DNA of 64,000 nt, taken from Trueperaceae bacterium (lineage in GTDB: Bacteria; Deinococcota; Deinococci; Deinococcales; Trueperaceae). A program made the position numbers and the translations under genes. The notes below the pieces were generated by a model. That model searched no databases. It saw only the letters and a list, made by a program, of their open reading frames with translations, and was not told the DNA's origin. This document shows positions 1-8,708 of this stretch, piece by piece. The stretch covers positions 113,689-177,688 of the forward strand of contig JAMLIB010000007.1 in the NCBI GenBank assembly GCA_023954415.1, given 5' to 3'. Position 1 is the first letter of the stretch; each line of letters starts with the position of its first letter.

Positions 1-183
1 ATCATCACGGAGACTATCTTCGCCTGGCCGGGCGTCGGCAGGCTGCTCACGCAGTCGATCTACAACTACGACTACCCCGTCGTGCAGACGAGCGTCTTCG
101 TCATCTCCGTCACCTTCGTCTTCCTGAACCTGGCGATCGACCTCCTCTACGCGCTCATCGACCCGCGCATACGTTATGAGTGA
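1..183 (+). CDS. ABC peptide importer permease, DppB/OppB type (C-terminal fragment)
   Basis: The window opens inside this gene; only the last 60 codons are present. The visible part has the C-terminal pattern of family 5 (peptide/nickel) importer permeases: a segment with FAWPGVGRL, a last hydrophobic helix and the typical ending LIDPRIRYE. It would form the channel together with the next permease. The stop overlaps the start of the next gene by 8 bases, so the two are translationally coupled. The binding protein and most of this permease lie upstream, outside the window. The substrate cannot be read from the fragment. Confidence 0.9.
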   Translation: MITETIFAWPGVGRLLTQSIYNYDYPVVQTSVFVISVTFVFLNLAIDLLYALIDPRIRYE

Positions 184-1045
184 AGCCAAGACCAACAAGC
201 GCCGCCTGACCGGCCTTCGCATGTTGCTGCGAAGCCGCACCGCCACGGTCGGCGCCGTCATCCTCGTCTGCCTGGCGGCGCTCGCGGCGTTCGCCCCGTT
301 GCTCGCGCCCCACGACCCGGCCAAGCAGGACCTGCGGGCCCGCCTCGCGCCGCCGATGTGGGTGGCCAAGGGCACGAACGTGCACGTTCTCGGCACCGAC
401 CAGCTCGGCAGGGACATCCTCTCCCGCGTCATCTACGGAACGCGCATCTCCTTGCTGGTTGGCGTGTCCGTCGTCCTCCTGGCCGGCACGCTCGGCACGC
501 TCCTCGGGCTGCTCGCCGGCTTCCTGGGCGGCAAGGTCGACGCCATCCTCATGCGCGTCGTCGACGTCTTCCTCGCGTTCCCGTTCCTGCTGCTGGCGAT
601 CGTGTTCATGGCCATGCTCGGCGCCAGTCTCGGCAACATCATCCTGGTACTCGCCATCACCGGCTGGGTGGAGTACGCCCGGGTCGTCCGGGCCCAGGTC
701 CTGTCCGTGCGCGAGCTCGAGTACGTCACCGCCGCCAGGGCGCTCGGCGCACGCAACCTCGTGATCATGCTCAAGCACGTGCTGCCCAACGTGTTCGCCT
801 CCGTCATCGTCATCGCCAGCCTGCAACTGGGCACGGTCATCATCTCCGAGGCCTCGCTCACGTTCCTCGGGTTGGGCATACCGCCCTCGATCCCGACGTG
901 GGGCTCGATGCTCGCGTCAGGCAGGGAGTACTTCGTCCTGGCCTGGTGGCTCCCGACCTTCCCCGGCCTCGCCATCGTCCTCACGGTGCTGGCCGTCAAC
1001 TTCCTCGGAGATTGGCTGCGCGACGTGTTCGACCCTACGCTCTAG
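176..1045 (+). CDS. ABC peptide importer permease, DppC/OppC type
   Basis: A 289-residue inner-membrane permease of the BPD_transp_1 superfamily, the usual DppC length. A cytoplasmic N-terminus leads into a first helix near residue 25, then the DppC signature LGTDQLGRDILSR and further helices. The EAA loop that contacts the ATPase is at about 180-200 (EYVTAARALGARNLVIMLKH). The end reads NFLGDWLRDVFDPTL, typical of the family. It overlaps the upstream permease and is followed after about 100 bases by a deacylase, so importer and enzymes probably act on one substrate. No ATP-binding gene is adjacent in the window. Family is clear, ligand unknown (peptide or N-acylated amino acid is inferred from the neighbours). 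Confidence 0.93.
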   Translation: MSEAKTNKRRLTGLRMLLRSRTATVGAVILVCLAALAAFAPLLAPHDPAKQDLRARLAPPMWVAKGTNVHVLGTDQLGRDILSRVIYGTRISLLVGVSVVLLAGTLGTLLGLLAGFLGGKVDAILMRVVDVFLAFPFLLLAIVFMAMLGASLGNIILVLAITGWVEYARVVRAQVLSVRELEYVTAARALGARNLVIMLKHVLPNVFASVIVIASLQLGTVIISEASLTFLGLGIPPSIPTWGSMLASGREYFVLAWWLPTFPGLAIVLTVLAVNFLGDWLRDVFDPTL

Positions 1046-1142
1046 CGGAACGCTCGACCACGGTCCCTCGAACAAGACCACCACACGCTGGCGGCCGGCT
1101 CTCACACGAGACTTCCACCGCCGTCCAGTCATAGGAGTACGC

Positions 1143-2156
1143 ATGGCACTCGCAACCCCTACGAGCCAGAAACCCGGCCGCTCCCACCGCTGGGCGCCCG
1201 TCACCACCCGCGCCTCAGGTGAGACCCTCAGCCTGGCCATCCACACGCTTCACGGCGCCCAGCCCGGCCCGACGCTCGGGCTCTTCAGCACCTCGCACGG
1301 CGACGAGGCGTTCACGGTCCAGGTGATCAAGGCGGTGCTCGACAGGGTGGACCCGGCCAAGCTGCGCGGCACCATCCGGGCGCTGCCCGTCGGCAACCCC
1401 GTCGCCTTCGAGTCGTTCACGCGCTCCACCGGCCAGGGCATGAACACGGACAAGACGAACCTCAACCGCGTGTTCCCCGGCAAGTCGACGGGCTGGCTCA
1501 CGGAGCAGATCGCCCACGTCATCAGCGAGGAGTTCGTTCCCGGCCTCGACGCGCTCATCGACTTCCACTGCGGCAACTCCGAGACCGCCATCAACTACGT
1601 CCTCCTCGAGAACGACCCGAGCGAGGTCGGGCGCAAGTCGGTGGAGCTGTCGAAGCTCTGCGGGAGCGACCTCCTCTACACCGCCCCGACGCCGGAGCAG
1701 ACGGGCACCCTCACCCAGTACGCCAAGAGCCTCGGCATCCCCTCCGTCATCGCCCAGTGGGGCGGCAACGTCACGAACCCGGCCGCGTACGTCGACCGGT
1801 GCTTCGTCGGGATCAGGAACGTCTTGATCCACCTGGGAATGCTCGAAGGTCAGATCGTGCTTCCCCCGCAGCAGACCATGCTGAGCGGCGCGCGCACGCT
1901 CCTCGCGCCCAGGCACGGCGGCCTCTTCGTGCCCGAGCTCGGCTTCGACCGGCTCTGCGACACGGTGCCGGCCGGCACGGTCCTCGGCCGCGTCTACTCG
2001 CCGCACACGTTCGAGTTGCTCGAAGAGCTCACCGCACCCTACGACCAGACGGTGGTCATCATGTTGCGCGGCACGCTGTCGCGCGTGAACCCGGGCGATT
2101 ACGCCTACATCCTCTGCAACGGCGCCACGGCGGAGCCGATCGTCAACGGGAAGTGA
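1143..2156 (+). CDS. Succinylglutamate desuccinylase/aspartoacylase family zinc deacylase
   Basis: A 337-residue cytoplasmic hydrolase of the AstE/AspA branch of the M14 fold, which removes an acyl group from amino acids or small amides. The zinc site is visible: STSHGDEAFT near residue 50 supplies the His and Glu ligands and IDFHCGN near 142 the second His. The C-terminal beta domain (from about 240) carries an LLEEL segment. It stands between the importer permeases and the amidase genes in the same orientation, so it may deacylate an imported compound. The exact substrate is not visible. Start ATG follows GGAG about 8 bases upstream. Confidence 0.82.
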   Translation: MALATPTSQKPGRSHRWAPVTTRASGETLSLAIHTLHGAQPGPTLGLFSTSHGDEAFTVQVIKAVLDRVDPAKLRGTIRALPVGNPVAFESFTRSTGQGMNTDKTNLNRVFPGKSTGWLTEQIAHVISEEFVPGLDALIDFHCGNSETAINYVLLENDPSEVGRKSVELSKLCGSDLLYTAPTPEQTGTLTQYAKSLGIPSVIAQWGGNVTNPAAYVDRCFVGIRNVLIHLGMLEGQIVLPPQQTMLSGARTLLAPRHGGLFVPELGFDRLCDTVPAGTVLGRVYSPHTFELLEELTAPYDQTVVIMLRGTLSRVNPGDYAYILCNGATAEPIVNGK

Positions 2157-2244
2157 GCCGTCGGATGACTCGGCGGGTAAGCGCTTACGGTTTCGGAACC
2201 AGGAAGTGAGTGACCAAGTGGCACATGCGAAGCAAGGTGGCGAC

Positions 2245-2451
2245 ATGGGTACCGGTCTTGACCTCGACCTCGAGCAGGTGAGGCTGCTGCTCAAGCAACA
2301 GGGGTACGTGATCCCCGAGGAGGAGCTCGTGGAGGTCACGGCCAGCGTGAACGCGCTCATCGAGGGCCTGACGCACCTCGAAGGGTACGGGGAGCTGCAG
2401 AACGAGCCGTGGCCGGTGTTGGTGGGTTACTTGGGAGGCGGCCATGCTTGA
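2245..2451 (+). CDS. Small AtzG/GatC-like amidase adaptor
   Basis: A 68-residue acidic helical protein directly before an amidase and overlapping its start (ATG at 2444, stop at 2449-2451). Small proteins of this size and position (AtzG, GatC) bind and stabilise amidase-signature partners; here the resemblance is in length, position, helical character and a proline-containing C-terminal tail (ENEPWP-like context), not a strong sequence match. I chose ATG 2245 because AAGGTGG precedes it; an in-frame GTG at 2206 would add 13 residues but its Shine-Dalgarno is too close. If the assignment is right it forms a complex with the product of the next gene. Confidence 0.6.
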   Translation: MGTGLDLDLEQVRLLLKQQGYVIPEEELVEVTASVNALIEGLTHLEGYGELQNEPWPVLVGYLGGGHA

Positions 2452-3877
2452 CGAGCGCTTCGCCTTCATGTCCTTGACAGAGCAGGCGGCGCTCATCCGC
2501 GCCGGCGAGCTGTCGCCCGTGGCCCTCGTCGAGCTCTACCTCGACCGCATCGCCCGCTACGACGACAAGATCAAGGCCTTCATCACGGTCTTTGCCGACT
2601 CCGCGCTCGAGAGGGCGCGCCTCGCTGAGCAGGAGATCAGGGCAGGGGACTACAAGGGCCCCCTCCACGGCATCCCCGTCGGCGTCAAGGACCAGATGCA
2701 GATCGAGGGGAAGCGCGTGACGGGCGGGTCGAAGATCTACGCCGACTCGATCTGCGAGCGCGACGCCACCGTGATCGCCAGGCTCAAGGCGGCCGGGGCC
2801 ATCCTGCTCGGCACCCTCAACACCCACGAGTTCCACATGGGCCCGACCATCAACTTCCCCTACGGCACACCACGCAACCCCTGGAACCTGGAGCGCAACC
2901 CGGGCGGTTCGTCCAGCGGCTCGGCCACGTCGCTGGCGACCGGGCTGGTCAGCGCGGCGCTCGGGGGCGACACGGGCGGCTCGATCAGGGGGCCGTCGAC
3001 CGCCTGCGGCGTCGTGGGCTTCAAGCCGACCTGGTCGCGCGTCAGCCGCGACGGCGTCTTCCCGCTCGCCTGGACCCTCGACTGCGTCGGACCCCTCGCC
3101 CGGACCGTCGAGGACGTCGCCGTGGTCCTGCAGGTCATCGCCGGCCGCGATCCGCTCGACCCGACGACGAGCAGCGAGCCAGTCCCCGACTACTCGGCCG
3201 CCCTGACGAACATCTCGTTGAAGGGGCTGCGCGTCGGCGTCGTCGAGGAGATGGTCAAGGACGACATCACGGGCCCGGATGCCATCGCGGCCGTGAACCG
3301 GGCGCTGGAGTTCTTCGAGTCGCAAGGCGCGGTCCTCTCGAGCGTGAGCCTGCCGCTGATGCGCGAGACGCGCTTCATCTCCCCGGGGCTTACGAAACCG
3401 GAGGCGGCCGCCTATCACAGGCGGAACCTCCTCGAACGCTACATGGACTTCGACTACAACACGCGCGTCAGCTCCATGGTGGGCGCCATCCTGCCCGCCG
3501 GCCTCGCCAACCTGGCTCAGCGCGCGAGGATCGTCATAGGCCAGCAGGTCCTCGACGCCCTCCAGGACGTCGACGTGCTGGTTGGGGCCGGCTCGGCCGG
3601 CGGCGCGGTGCCCATCGTCCCGCGCCCACCCATCAAGACCAAGCAGGAGGCGCTCGAGAAGATCTACGGCGTCGGCAAGGCCGCCGGTCAGTACACGCGC
3701 GTGTTCAGCCTGGCCGGCACGCCGGCGATGGTCGTGCCCGCCGGCTTCGACCACGAGGGCCTGCCCCTCAGCCTGCACATCGCGGGCAGGCTCTTCGACG
3801 AGGCGACCGTGCTGCGCGTCGGCAACGCCTTCCAGAAGGCGACCGACTGGCATGGGAGGCGGCCGCCCGTCGCGTGA
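2444..3877 (+). CDS. Amidase-signature family hydrolase (AtzE/GatA-like)
   Basis: A 477-residue amidase. The Ser-cisSer-Lys triad is visible: Lys82 in GIPVGVKD, cis-Ser156 in NPGGSSSGSA and nucleophile Ser180 in GGDTGGSIRG. Length and motifs fit both GatA and the AtzE (1-carboxybiuret hydrolase) group. A stand-alone GatA is less likely because the small partner upstream is AtzG-sized and gatB is absent. The start ATG has GGGAGG 5 bases upstream and overlaps the adaptor gene. In context (peptide-type importer, zinc deacylase) it probably splits an amide bond in an imported nitrogen compound; this is inference. A hairpin at 3932 ends the run. Confidence 0.88.
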   Translation: MLDERFAFMSLTEQAALIRAGELSPVALVELYLDRIARYDDKIKAFITVFADSALERARLAEQEIRAGDYKGPLHGIPVGVKDQMQIEGKRVTGGSKIYADSICERDATVIARLKAAGAILLGTLNTHEFHMGPTINFPYGTPRNPWNLERNPGGSSSGSATSLATGLVSAALGGDTGGSIRGPSTACGVVGFKPTWSRVSRDGVFPLAWTLDCVGPLARTVEDVAVVLQVIAGRDPLDPTTSSEPVPDYSAALTNISLKGLRVGVVEEMVKDDITGPDAIAAVNRALEFFESQGAVLSSVSLPLMRETRFISPGLTKPEAAAYHRRNLLERYMDFDYNTRVSSMVGAILPAGLANLAQRARIVIGQQVLDALQDVDVLVGAGSAGGAVPIVPRPPIKTKQEALEKIYGVGKAAGQYTRVFSLAGTPAMVVPAGFDHEGLPLSLHIAGRLFDEATVLRVGNAFQKATDWHGRRPPVA

Positions 3878-3931
3878 GGTAGAGGAGCAACGGGTGACGC
3901 GGCTCCTCATCCGACCGCCCTACTGAACGGT

Positions 3932-3964
3932 TTCGCCCGCGGCCGGTCCGGCGCCGCGGGCGAA
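3932..3964. terminator. Hairpin between convergent genes
   Basis: Perfect 12-bp inverted repeat (arms 3932-3943 and 3953-3964, TTCGCCCGCGGC and its complement) with a 9-base loop. It lies between the amidase stop and the convergent gene ending at 4011. There is no long T run on either side, so a bidirectional terminator is likely but not certain. Confidence 0.65.
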
Positions 3965-4010
3965 GTCATGTGTGTCGCTGCTGCCCCTCCACTCCGGGCC
4001 GCCGATCAGG

Positions 4011-5162
4011 TCACGGCCTGCCGGGGGCGCCCCCGCGCCCGAAGCCCGGTCCGCCCGCACCCTGCGAGCTCTCGGTCGTCACGGTGGTCACCGCCGTGCC
4101 CGGATCGGAGGCGCCGTCGGCGTAGAGGCCGTCGCTGCCGTCCCCAGCGGGCGTGCCGCCGGAGTACACGGTGTAGGTGACGCCGTCCTGGAGGTCGGGC
4201 GAGCTGAAGATGAGTTGCCGGTAGCCGTTGGCCGGTGCGAAGGTCAGGAGGTCGTTGCCGGCCTCGTCGCGCACGACGATGAGGGTGCCGGCGGACTGGT
4301 TGGCGCCGTAGTCGACGACGATGCTCTCCTGGGCGGAGGCGGTGGCGAGGGAGCCCATCATCGTGCTGCCCGTCGCCACTACCAGGCCGCCGTCGATGGT
4401 GACGTCGCCGTCGGCGTCGAGGCCGCTGTTGGCGTCCACGAGGGCAGCCTGGGTGACGACCACGCCGCCCGTGATCGTTATGGTCCCGTTCGAGTCGATG
4501 CCGTCGCCCGACTCGGTCGCGACGTACACGTAGCCGCCGCTGACGGTGATGCGGCTCACGCCGTCCTGGTTCGCGTTGATGCCGTCCTCGGTCGCGAAGA
4601 TCCTGATGGTGCCGCCCTGGATGTCGATGTGCGACGTGCTCGAGATCCCTTCGTAGACCGCGTGCACGTCGAGGGCGCCGTCACCGTCGATCACGAGGGG
4701 TGCGTCGCTGTAGAGGGCCGCGTCGTACTCGCTCTCGCCCCCGTCGGTGATGGTATTGGCGGACCCGGAGGCGAGGGTGACGGTCGCCGACTCGGCGGCG
4801 GCGACGTAGATGGCCGGGCCTTCCGGGTTGGTGACGTCGACGCCGCTCAGGACGAGCGTGACGCCGGCACCGGCGGCGTCGACGGTGACCGAGCCGTCGC
4901 TGCTCTGGCCCGAGATCACGTAGGTGCCGCCGGCCGTGATGGTCACGTGTCCGGCGCTCGCCACGGCGCCTTCCCCCGCTACCGTCGCCTGGTCGGCGAA
5001 CGTGATGGTGGCGCCCGCCGACGGCTGCGCCATGGCCGGCAACGTGGCGCAGGCGGCGAGCAGGGTGAGGATCGGTGCCGTGAACAGCTTGGCCAGCCTG
5101 GCGAAGGGGCGCGTAACGCTTGGAGCCGGGCCGCTGGTGGTGGTTCCGTCGAGGTTCGTCAT
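4011..5162 (-). CDS. Secreted carbohydrate-binding beta-helix protein (DUF4353/Cthe_2159-like)
   Basis: 383 residues. The N-terminal 45 form an export signal with a lipobox-like LLAAC and also a possible signal peptidase I site after PAMA. The body consists of repeated short beta strands rich in Gly, Asp, Thr and Val (GTYVISGQSSDGS, GDGALDVHAVYEGISS, DGIDSNGTITITGG), the pattern of the right-handed beta-helix family typified by Cthe_2159, which binds acidic sugars. The tail is glycine-rich (GGPGFGRGGAPG) and probably flexible. The start has AGGAGGGA 6 bases upstream. The family is fairly clear; the ligand and surface location are inferred. Confidence 0.75.
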   Translation of the reverse strand: MTNLDGTTTSGPAPSVTRPFARLAKLFTAPILTLLAACATLPAMAQPSAGATITFADQATVAGEGAVASAGHVTITAGGTYVISGQSSDGSVTVDAAGAGVTLVLSGVDVTNPEGPAIYVAAAESATVTLASGSANTITDGGESEYDAALYSDAPLVIDGDGALDVHAVYEGISSTSHIDIQGGTIRIFATEDGINANQDGVSRITVSGGYVYVATESGDGIDSNGTITITGGVVVTQAALVDANSGLDADGDVTIDGGLVVATGSTMMGSLATASAQESIVVDYGANQSAGTLIVVRDEAGNDLLTFAPANGYRQLIFSSPDLQDGVTYTVYSGGTPAGDGSDGLYADGASDPGTAVTTVTTESSQGAGGPGFGRGGAPGRP

Positions 5163-5293
5163 GGTCTTCCCTCCTGGTGGCGCGCCTCATGTGTCCGTGC
5201 CGTCGCGCCTACGCCTGTGAGGCTAGCGGCCCGCGGTTCAGGTCCGGTTTTGGGTTCGTTTGCATCTCGTTCAGGCGGGCCGTGCCCGGGACG

Positions 5294-5980
5294 TTACTGG
5301 GTGACCCTGCGGAGGGTCACGTATGAGGACGCGGTGAGGGCCGCCGCCAACACGAGGCCCCACGCCGACATGCCCAACACTCCTTGCGAGACGAGCCAGC
5401 CGACGACGGCGTCCCAAGCGCCGAAGCGGATCACCAGCAGAGCGGCGGCGACCACGGCCAGCGAGACGCCGACGAGCACCGTAAGGAGCACGACGGTGCC
5501 CCACCGCTTGAAGATGGCGGCGCACCAGTACCCGCTCAGGAAGCAGAGCATGGCGAGCGTGAAGTAGCTGGCCAGCGCGGCCAGCGGCGCGTCGCCGTCC
5601 AGGCCAGGCAAGGCGAAGAAGCCACTCATGCCCCAGCCGCCGGTGGCCTTCTCGAGCAGCGCGATGGCCAGGTAGATCAGGGCGAGCATGCCGGACGTGA
5701 GCGCGGCGGTCATGACGGTGCCGAGGTGGAAGTCGCGCCTCGTCACGCCGAGGGCCTGGGAGAACGGGAACGAGAGGGTCAGGGCCTGGATGCCGACGAC
5801 GACGAACGCCCAGAGCGGGGCGGCCGTGGCCCCGATCGCGTGCTTCGGGCCGCCGTACGGCACGAGTAGGAAGACGAGGAACGCGATCAGGACGGCGCCC
5901 CCCAGGACGATGAGCGGAAGGACGACGTACGCTTGACGGTTTACGAGCTGAAGCCGCATCACGTTGCCTATGCGAGTCAC
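5294..5980 (-). CDS. ABC transporter membrane subunit of a YtrA-type operon
   Basis: A 228-residue very hydrophobic protein with about six predicted membrane helices and short charged loops (RRDFHLG near residue 83). No conserved motif is diagnostic, but the gene overlaps the ATPase gene by 4 bases (5977-5980) and is last in an operon regulator-ATPase-membrane protein, so it is the permease of that ABC system. Systems of this layout are usually exporters or sensors linked to envelope stress or peptide antibiotics; the direction of transport is inferred. Confidence 0.8.
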   Translation of the reverse strand: MTRIGNVMRLQLVNRQAYVVLPLIVLGGAVLIAFLVFLLVPYGGPKHAIGATAAPLWAFVVVGIQALTLSFPFSQALGVTRRDFHLGTVMTAALTSGMLALIYLAIALLEKATGGWGMSGFFALPGLDGDAPLAALASYFTLAMLCFLSGYWCAAIFKRWGTVVLLTVLVGVSLAVVAAALLVIRFGAWDAVVGWLVSQGVLGMSAWGLVLAAALTASSYVTLRRVTQ

Positions 5981-6936
5981 CTTGCGCCTCCTTCGTGCGC
6001 GCGGACGACGCTCTCGTCGCCCAGGCGTGAGCCGGCCACCGTGCCTACGCCGTCGGCGGCCTGGTCCAGGCCACCGCCCGCACTGCTGACGATGAGCTGC
6101 TGCAGCGAGACGGGCGTCACCTCTATGCCGGAGCGCGCCAGCCGCGCCCTGTCCGCTTCCGACACCCGGCCCTTCACGACGGCGGACGTGACGTTGCCGA
6201 GGCTCTGCCGCCGCAGCACCTCACGACCGGCGGCGAAGGCCGCCACCGCCGACGCGTCGCCGACGACCGAGACCGCCAGGCCGCGCACGTCGTCCGCTGC
6301 CGCGTCCATGACGACGCGACCCTTGTCGAGCACGATCACGCGTTCGAGCAGGTTGGCGACCTCGTCGATGAGGTGCGACGAGAGCACGATGGTCCGCGGG
6401 TGGTCGGAGTAGTCCTCCAGCAGGCGGTCGTAGAAGACCTGCCGCGCCACGGCGTCGAGGCCGAGGTAGGGCTCGTCGAAGAACGTGACGTCGGGGCGTG
6501 CCGCCATGGCGATGATGATCCCGACGGCGGAGAGCTGCCCGCGCGACAGCTTCTTGATGAGGCGGTCGGTGGGGAGCTGGAAGTCCGCGGCCAGGCGCTC
6601 GGCGAGGTGCTGGTCCCAGTTCGGGTAGAAGTAGCTCGCGGCGCGGAACGCGTGCACCGGCTTGAAGTTGTCGGGGTACTTCTGGTTCTCCCGCACGAAG
6701 CAGAGGCGCCCCAACACGCGGGCGTTCTCGTAGGGGGCCTCGCCGAACACCCTGACGGTGCCCGAGGTCGGGAAGTTCTGAGCGGTGAGGATGGACATGA
6801 GGGTGGTCTTGCCGGCCCCGTTGCGACCGAGGAGGCCGTGGACGGTGTTCTCGGCGAGGGAGAGGCTCACGTCGTCCAGGGCCGTGGCCGCTCCGTACCG
6901 CTTGGTGAGGTGTTCTACCTCGATCACGCTCGTCAT
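5977..6936 (-). CDS. ABC transporter ATP-binding protein
   Basis: 319 residues. Walker A GRNGAGKT at about 37-44, Q-loop in the 80s, signature LSRGQ (usually LSGGQ) near 132, Walker B VTFFDEP near 153 and the H-loop SSH near 188. The last 100 residues form a C-terminal extension common in ATPases of YtrB type. It overlaps the GntR regulator upstream (ATGA, 6933-6936) and the permease downstream. The Gly-to-Arg change in the signature is seen in other members of this group and is not expected to abolish activity. Confidence 0.92.
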   Translation of the reverse strand: MTSVIEVEHLTKRYGAATALDDVSLSLAENTVHGLLGRNGAGKTTLMSILTAQNFPTSGTVRVFGEAPYENARVLGRLCFVRENQKYPDNFKPVHAFRAASYFYPNWDQHLAERLAADFQLPTDRLIKKLSRGQLSAVGIIIAMAARPDVTFFDEPYLGLDAVARQVFYDRLLEDYSDHPRTIVLSSHLIDEVANLLERVIVLDKGRVVMDAAADDVRGLAVSVVGDASAVAAFAAGREVLRRQSLGNVTSAVVKGRVSEADRARLARSGIEVTPVSLQQLIVSSAGGGLDQAADGVGTVAGSRLGDESVVRAHEGGAR

Positions 6937-7304
6937 GCCTTGGTCCTTTCGGTGAACCGCTCTCTCAGCAGCTGGGTGAGCTCGTCGACGTCCAGGCCGA
7001 GCTTGCGCGCTTCGGCCGCCAGGGGGTCCAGGTAGTTGGAGGCGAACGCCGCGCGGCGCTCTGCGATCAGTGCGCGCCTGGCGCCGGGCGCCACGAACAT
7101 GCCGATGCCCCTGCGCTTGTGGAGCACCCCCTTGTCGACCAGGAGGGAGATGCCCTTGGCGGCAGTCGCGGGGTTGATGCGGTAGAAGGCCGCCAGCTCG
7201 TTGGTCGACGGCGCCTGGGAGTCCTCGGCCAGGCTGCCGTCCACGATCGAGTCCTCGACGCGCTCGGCTATCTGGAGGAAGAGGGCTTTGCTGTCGTCGA
7301 CCAC
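6933..7304 (-). CDS. GntR-family transcriptional regulator, YtrA subfamily
   Basis: A 123-residue repressor-type protein: an N-terminal winged helix-turn-helix (residues 10-75, with PSTNELAAFYRINPATAAKGISLL as the recognition region and a wing ending GIGMFV) and a short helical C-terminal tail for dimerisation, the size and layout of YtrA. It has no UTRA or FCD effector domain. It heads an ABC operon with 4-base overlaps, the classic YtrA arrangement, and an inverted-repeat operator candidate lies just upstream (7315-7347), so autoregulation is likely. Start GTG with AAGGACC upstream. Confidence 0.9.
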   Translation of the reverse strand: MVDDSKALFLQIAERVEDSIVDGSLAEDSQAPSTNELAAFYRINPATAAKGISLLVDKGVLHKRRGIGMFVAPGARRALIAERRAAFASNYLDPLAAEARKLGLDVDELTQLLRERFTERTKA

Positions 7305-7314
7305 GGTGGTCCTT

Positions 7315-7347
7315 CCTAGTGGTTGGTTACTCCACTAGGTAACCACT
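7315..7347. promoter_or_regulatory. Inverted-repeat operator candidate for the YtrA-type regulator
   Basis: Two interleaved inverted repeats lie 11 bases upstream of the regulator start: CCTAGTGG (7315-7322) with CCACTAGG (7332-7339), and AGTGGTT (7318-7324) with AACCACT (7341-7347). Position and symmetry fit a dimeric GntR operator overlapping the operon promoter. Binding is inferred. Confidence 0.6.
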
Positions 7348-7376
7348 TAAGCGATGATCCTGTCAAGCGGCGGCGC

Positions 7377-8708
7377 TCACCGTCCGAAGAGCGCGTCGCT
7401 GAAGAGCACAGTATCCACGTCGGCTACGCGCAGGTAGCCGAAGATGGAGGCCAGGTCCTCGGCCGCGTAGTAGGTGTCGTACCCGGACCCGGAGGGAGCG
7501 ACCTGGTGGAACACGAGGACCAGCCAGGCGCGCTCCCGCGCGGCGCGGTCGATGAGGGCCTTGACGACGCCGGGACCGTCGCCCGGGACCACGCTGATGG
7601 CCCGCACGCGGTAAGGGTCGGCCGGCGGGAACGTCTCGAGGCCCTGCGTGCGCATGATCGTCCGCCCGGCCGCGAAGTAGCCCCTGACCTGCTCGAGCGA
7701 GGCGTCGTCGAACCCTCCGTATGGGTACGCGATCACGTCGGCCCCGTGGCGGAAGCCGTTGGCGAGCAGCCACCCCTTCACCCCGGCCAGCTCGAGGTCG
7801 AGGTCCTTTGGCGACAGCGTGTCGAAGCCGCCCTCCTCGAGGGGGGTCGTGTGGTGGGCGATGACCTCCCAACCACCGAAGCGCTCCGCCACGCGGAGCT
7901 GCTCGACCGTCATGAAGCTCGGCTCGCCGACCAGGTCGACGATGGCGGCGATGCTGGCGGGCACGCCGAGGCGCCTGGCCAGCGGTAACGCGTAGTAGAA
8001 GACGCCGTCGCGCGCGTCGTCGAAGACGATCGAGACGAGGCCGCGTGCAGGCGCCGCCACGGCCTCGAGGGCCGCGTACCAGACCGTCACCGGGCCGGCC
8101 CCCGAGTCGCGCAGGCTCAACTGGATGTCGGTCACCTGGCCGAGGTCGATGGTCGGGGGCCCGCCGGCCACCGTCGTGCCGAGGTTCGCCGTGATGGTGA
8201 ACCACTCGTCGTCCTCCGCGTACGTCTCTTCGGAGGGTCGTTGGCCACCGAGCACGGGGAAGGCGTCGTACGTCTCGAAGCCGTCCGTGCTCAGGTAGAC
8301 GAGCAGGTAGTCGAGCGCGGCAACGCCGCGCAGCTTGAGGTCGAGCCGCAGGAAGGCGCCGCCGAGATCGAACGGGCCGACGTTGGTGGCTCGCAGGTTC
8401 ACTTGCTTGCCGTCGCCGTCCGTGGTCGCCCTGAGGGAGCGGGTGCCTATGAGCACGTCGTCGAGGACGGACTCGGCGCTCCCGGCCGTGCTCTGCTTGA
8501 CGAAGGCGGTGTCGTACTGGAAGAGGTCGAGCACGGCTCCCTCCGGGCGCGCCGGCACGGCGATGGGGCGCAGGGCGGCGGAGGCCTGAGGCGGGGGCGG
8601 GCCGGCGGACGCGGCGTCCTGCGCGACCGCGCATGCGCCTAGCGCTAGGGCGGCGGCGGCGACCACCGGCCGGAGGGTGTAACGGACGGCGCGGTCCAAG
8701 GAGGTCAC
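7377..8708 (-). CDS. Lipoprotein with degenerate polysaccharide-deacetylase (NodB) domain
   Basis: 443 residues from GTG 8708, whose bases overlap the stop of the upstream regulator (GTGA). N-terminal export signal with lipobox LGAC (Cys about 26), then a beta-sandwich-like region (about 60-215) and a C-terminal NodB-like domain (about 220-440). Motif 1 keeps two aspartates (SIVFDDARDG), motif 3 is AYPYGGFDD and the late motif VFHQV is present. Motif 2 reads AHHTTPLEEG: the second metal-ligand His of the usual H-[ST]-x-x-H is replaced by Leu. Activity may therefore be reduced or altered. It probably acts on an exopolysaccharide or peptidoglycan outside the membrane; substrate unknown. Confidence 0.75.
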   Translation of the reverse strand: MTSLDRAVRYTLRPVVAAAALALGACAVAQDAASAGPPPPQASAALRPIAVPARPEGAVLDLFQYDTAFVKQSTAGSAESVLDDVLIGTRSLRATTDGDGKQVNLRATNVGPFDLGGAFLRLDLKLRGVAALDYLLVYLSTDGFETYDAFPVLGGQRPSEETYAEDDEWFTITANLGTTVAGGPPTIDLGQVTDIQLSLRDSGAGPVTVWYAALEAVAAPARGLVSIVFDDARDGVFYYALPLARRLGVPASIAAIVDLVGEPSFMTVEQLRVAERFGGWEVIAHHTTPLEEGGFDTLSPKDLDLELAGVKGWLLANGFRHGADVIAYPYGGFDDASLEQVRGYFAAGRTIMRTQGLETFPPADPYRVRAISVVPGDGPGVVKALIDRAARERAWLVLVFHQVAPSGSGYDTYYAAEDLASIFGYLRVADVDTVLFSDALFGR

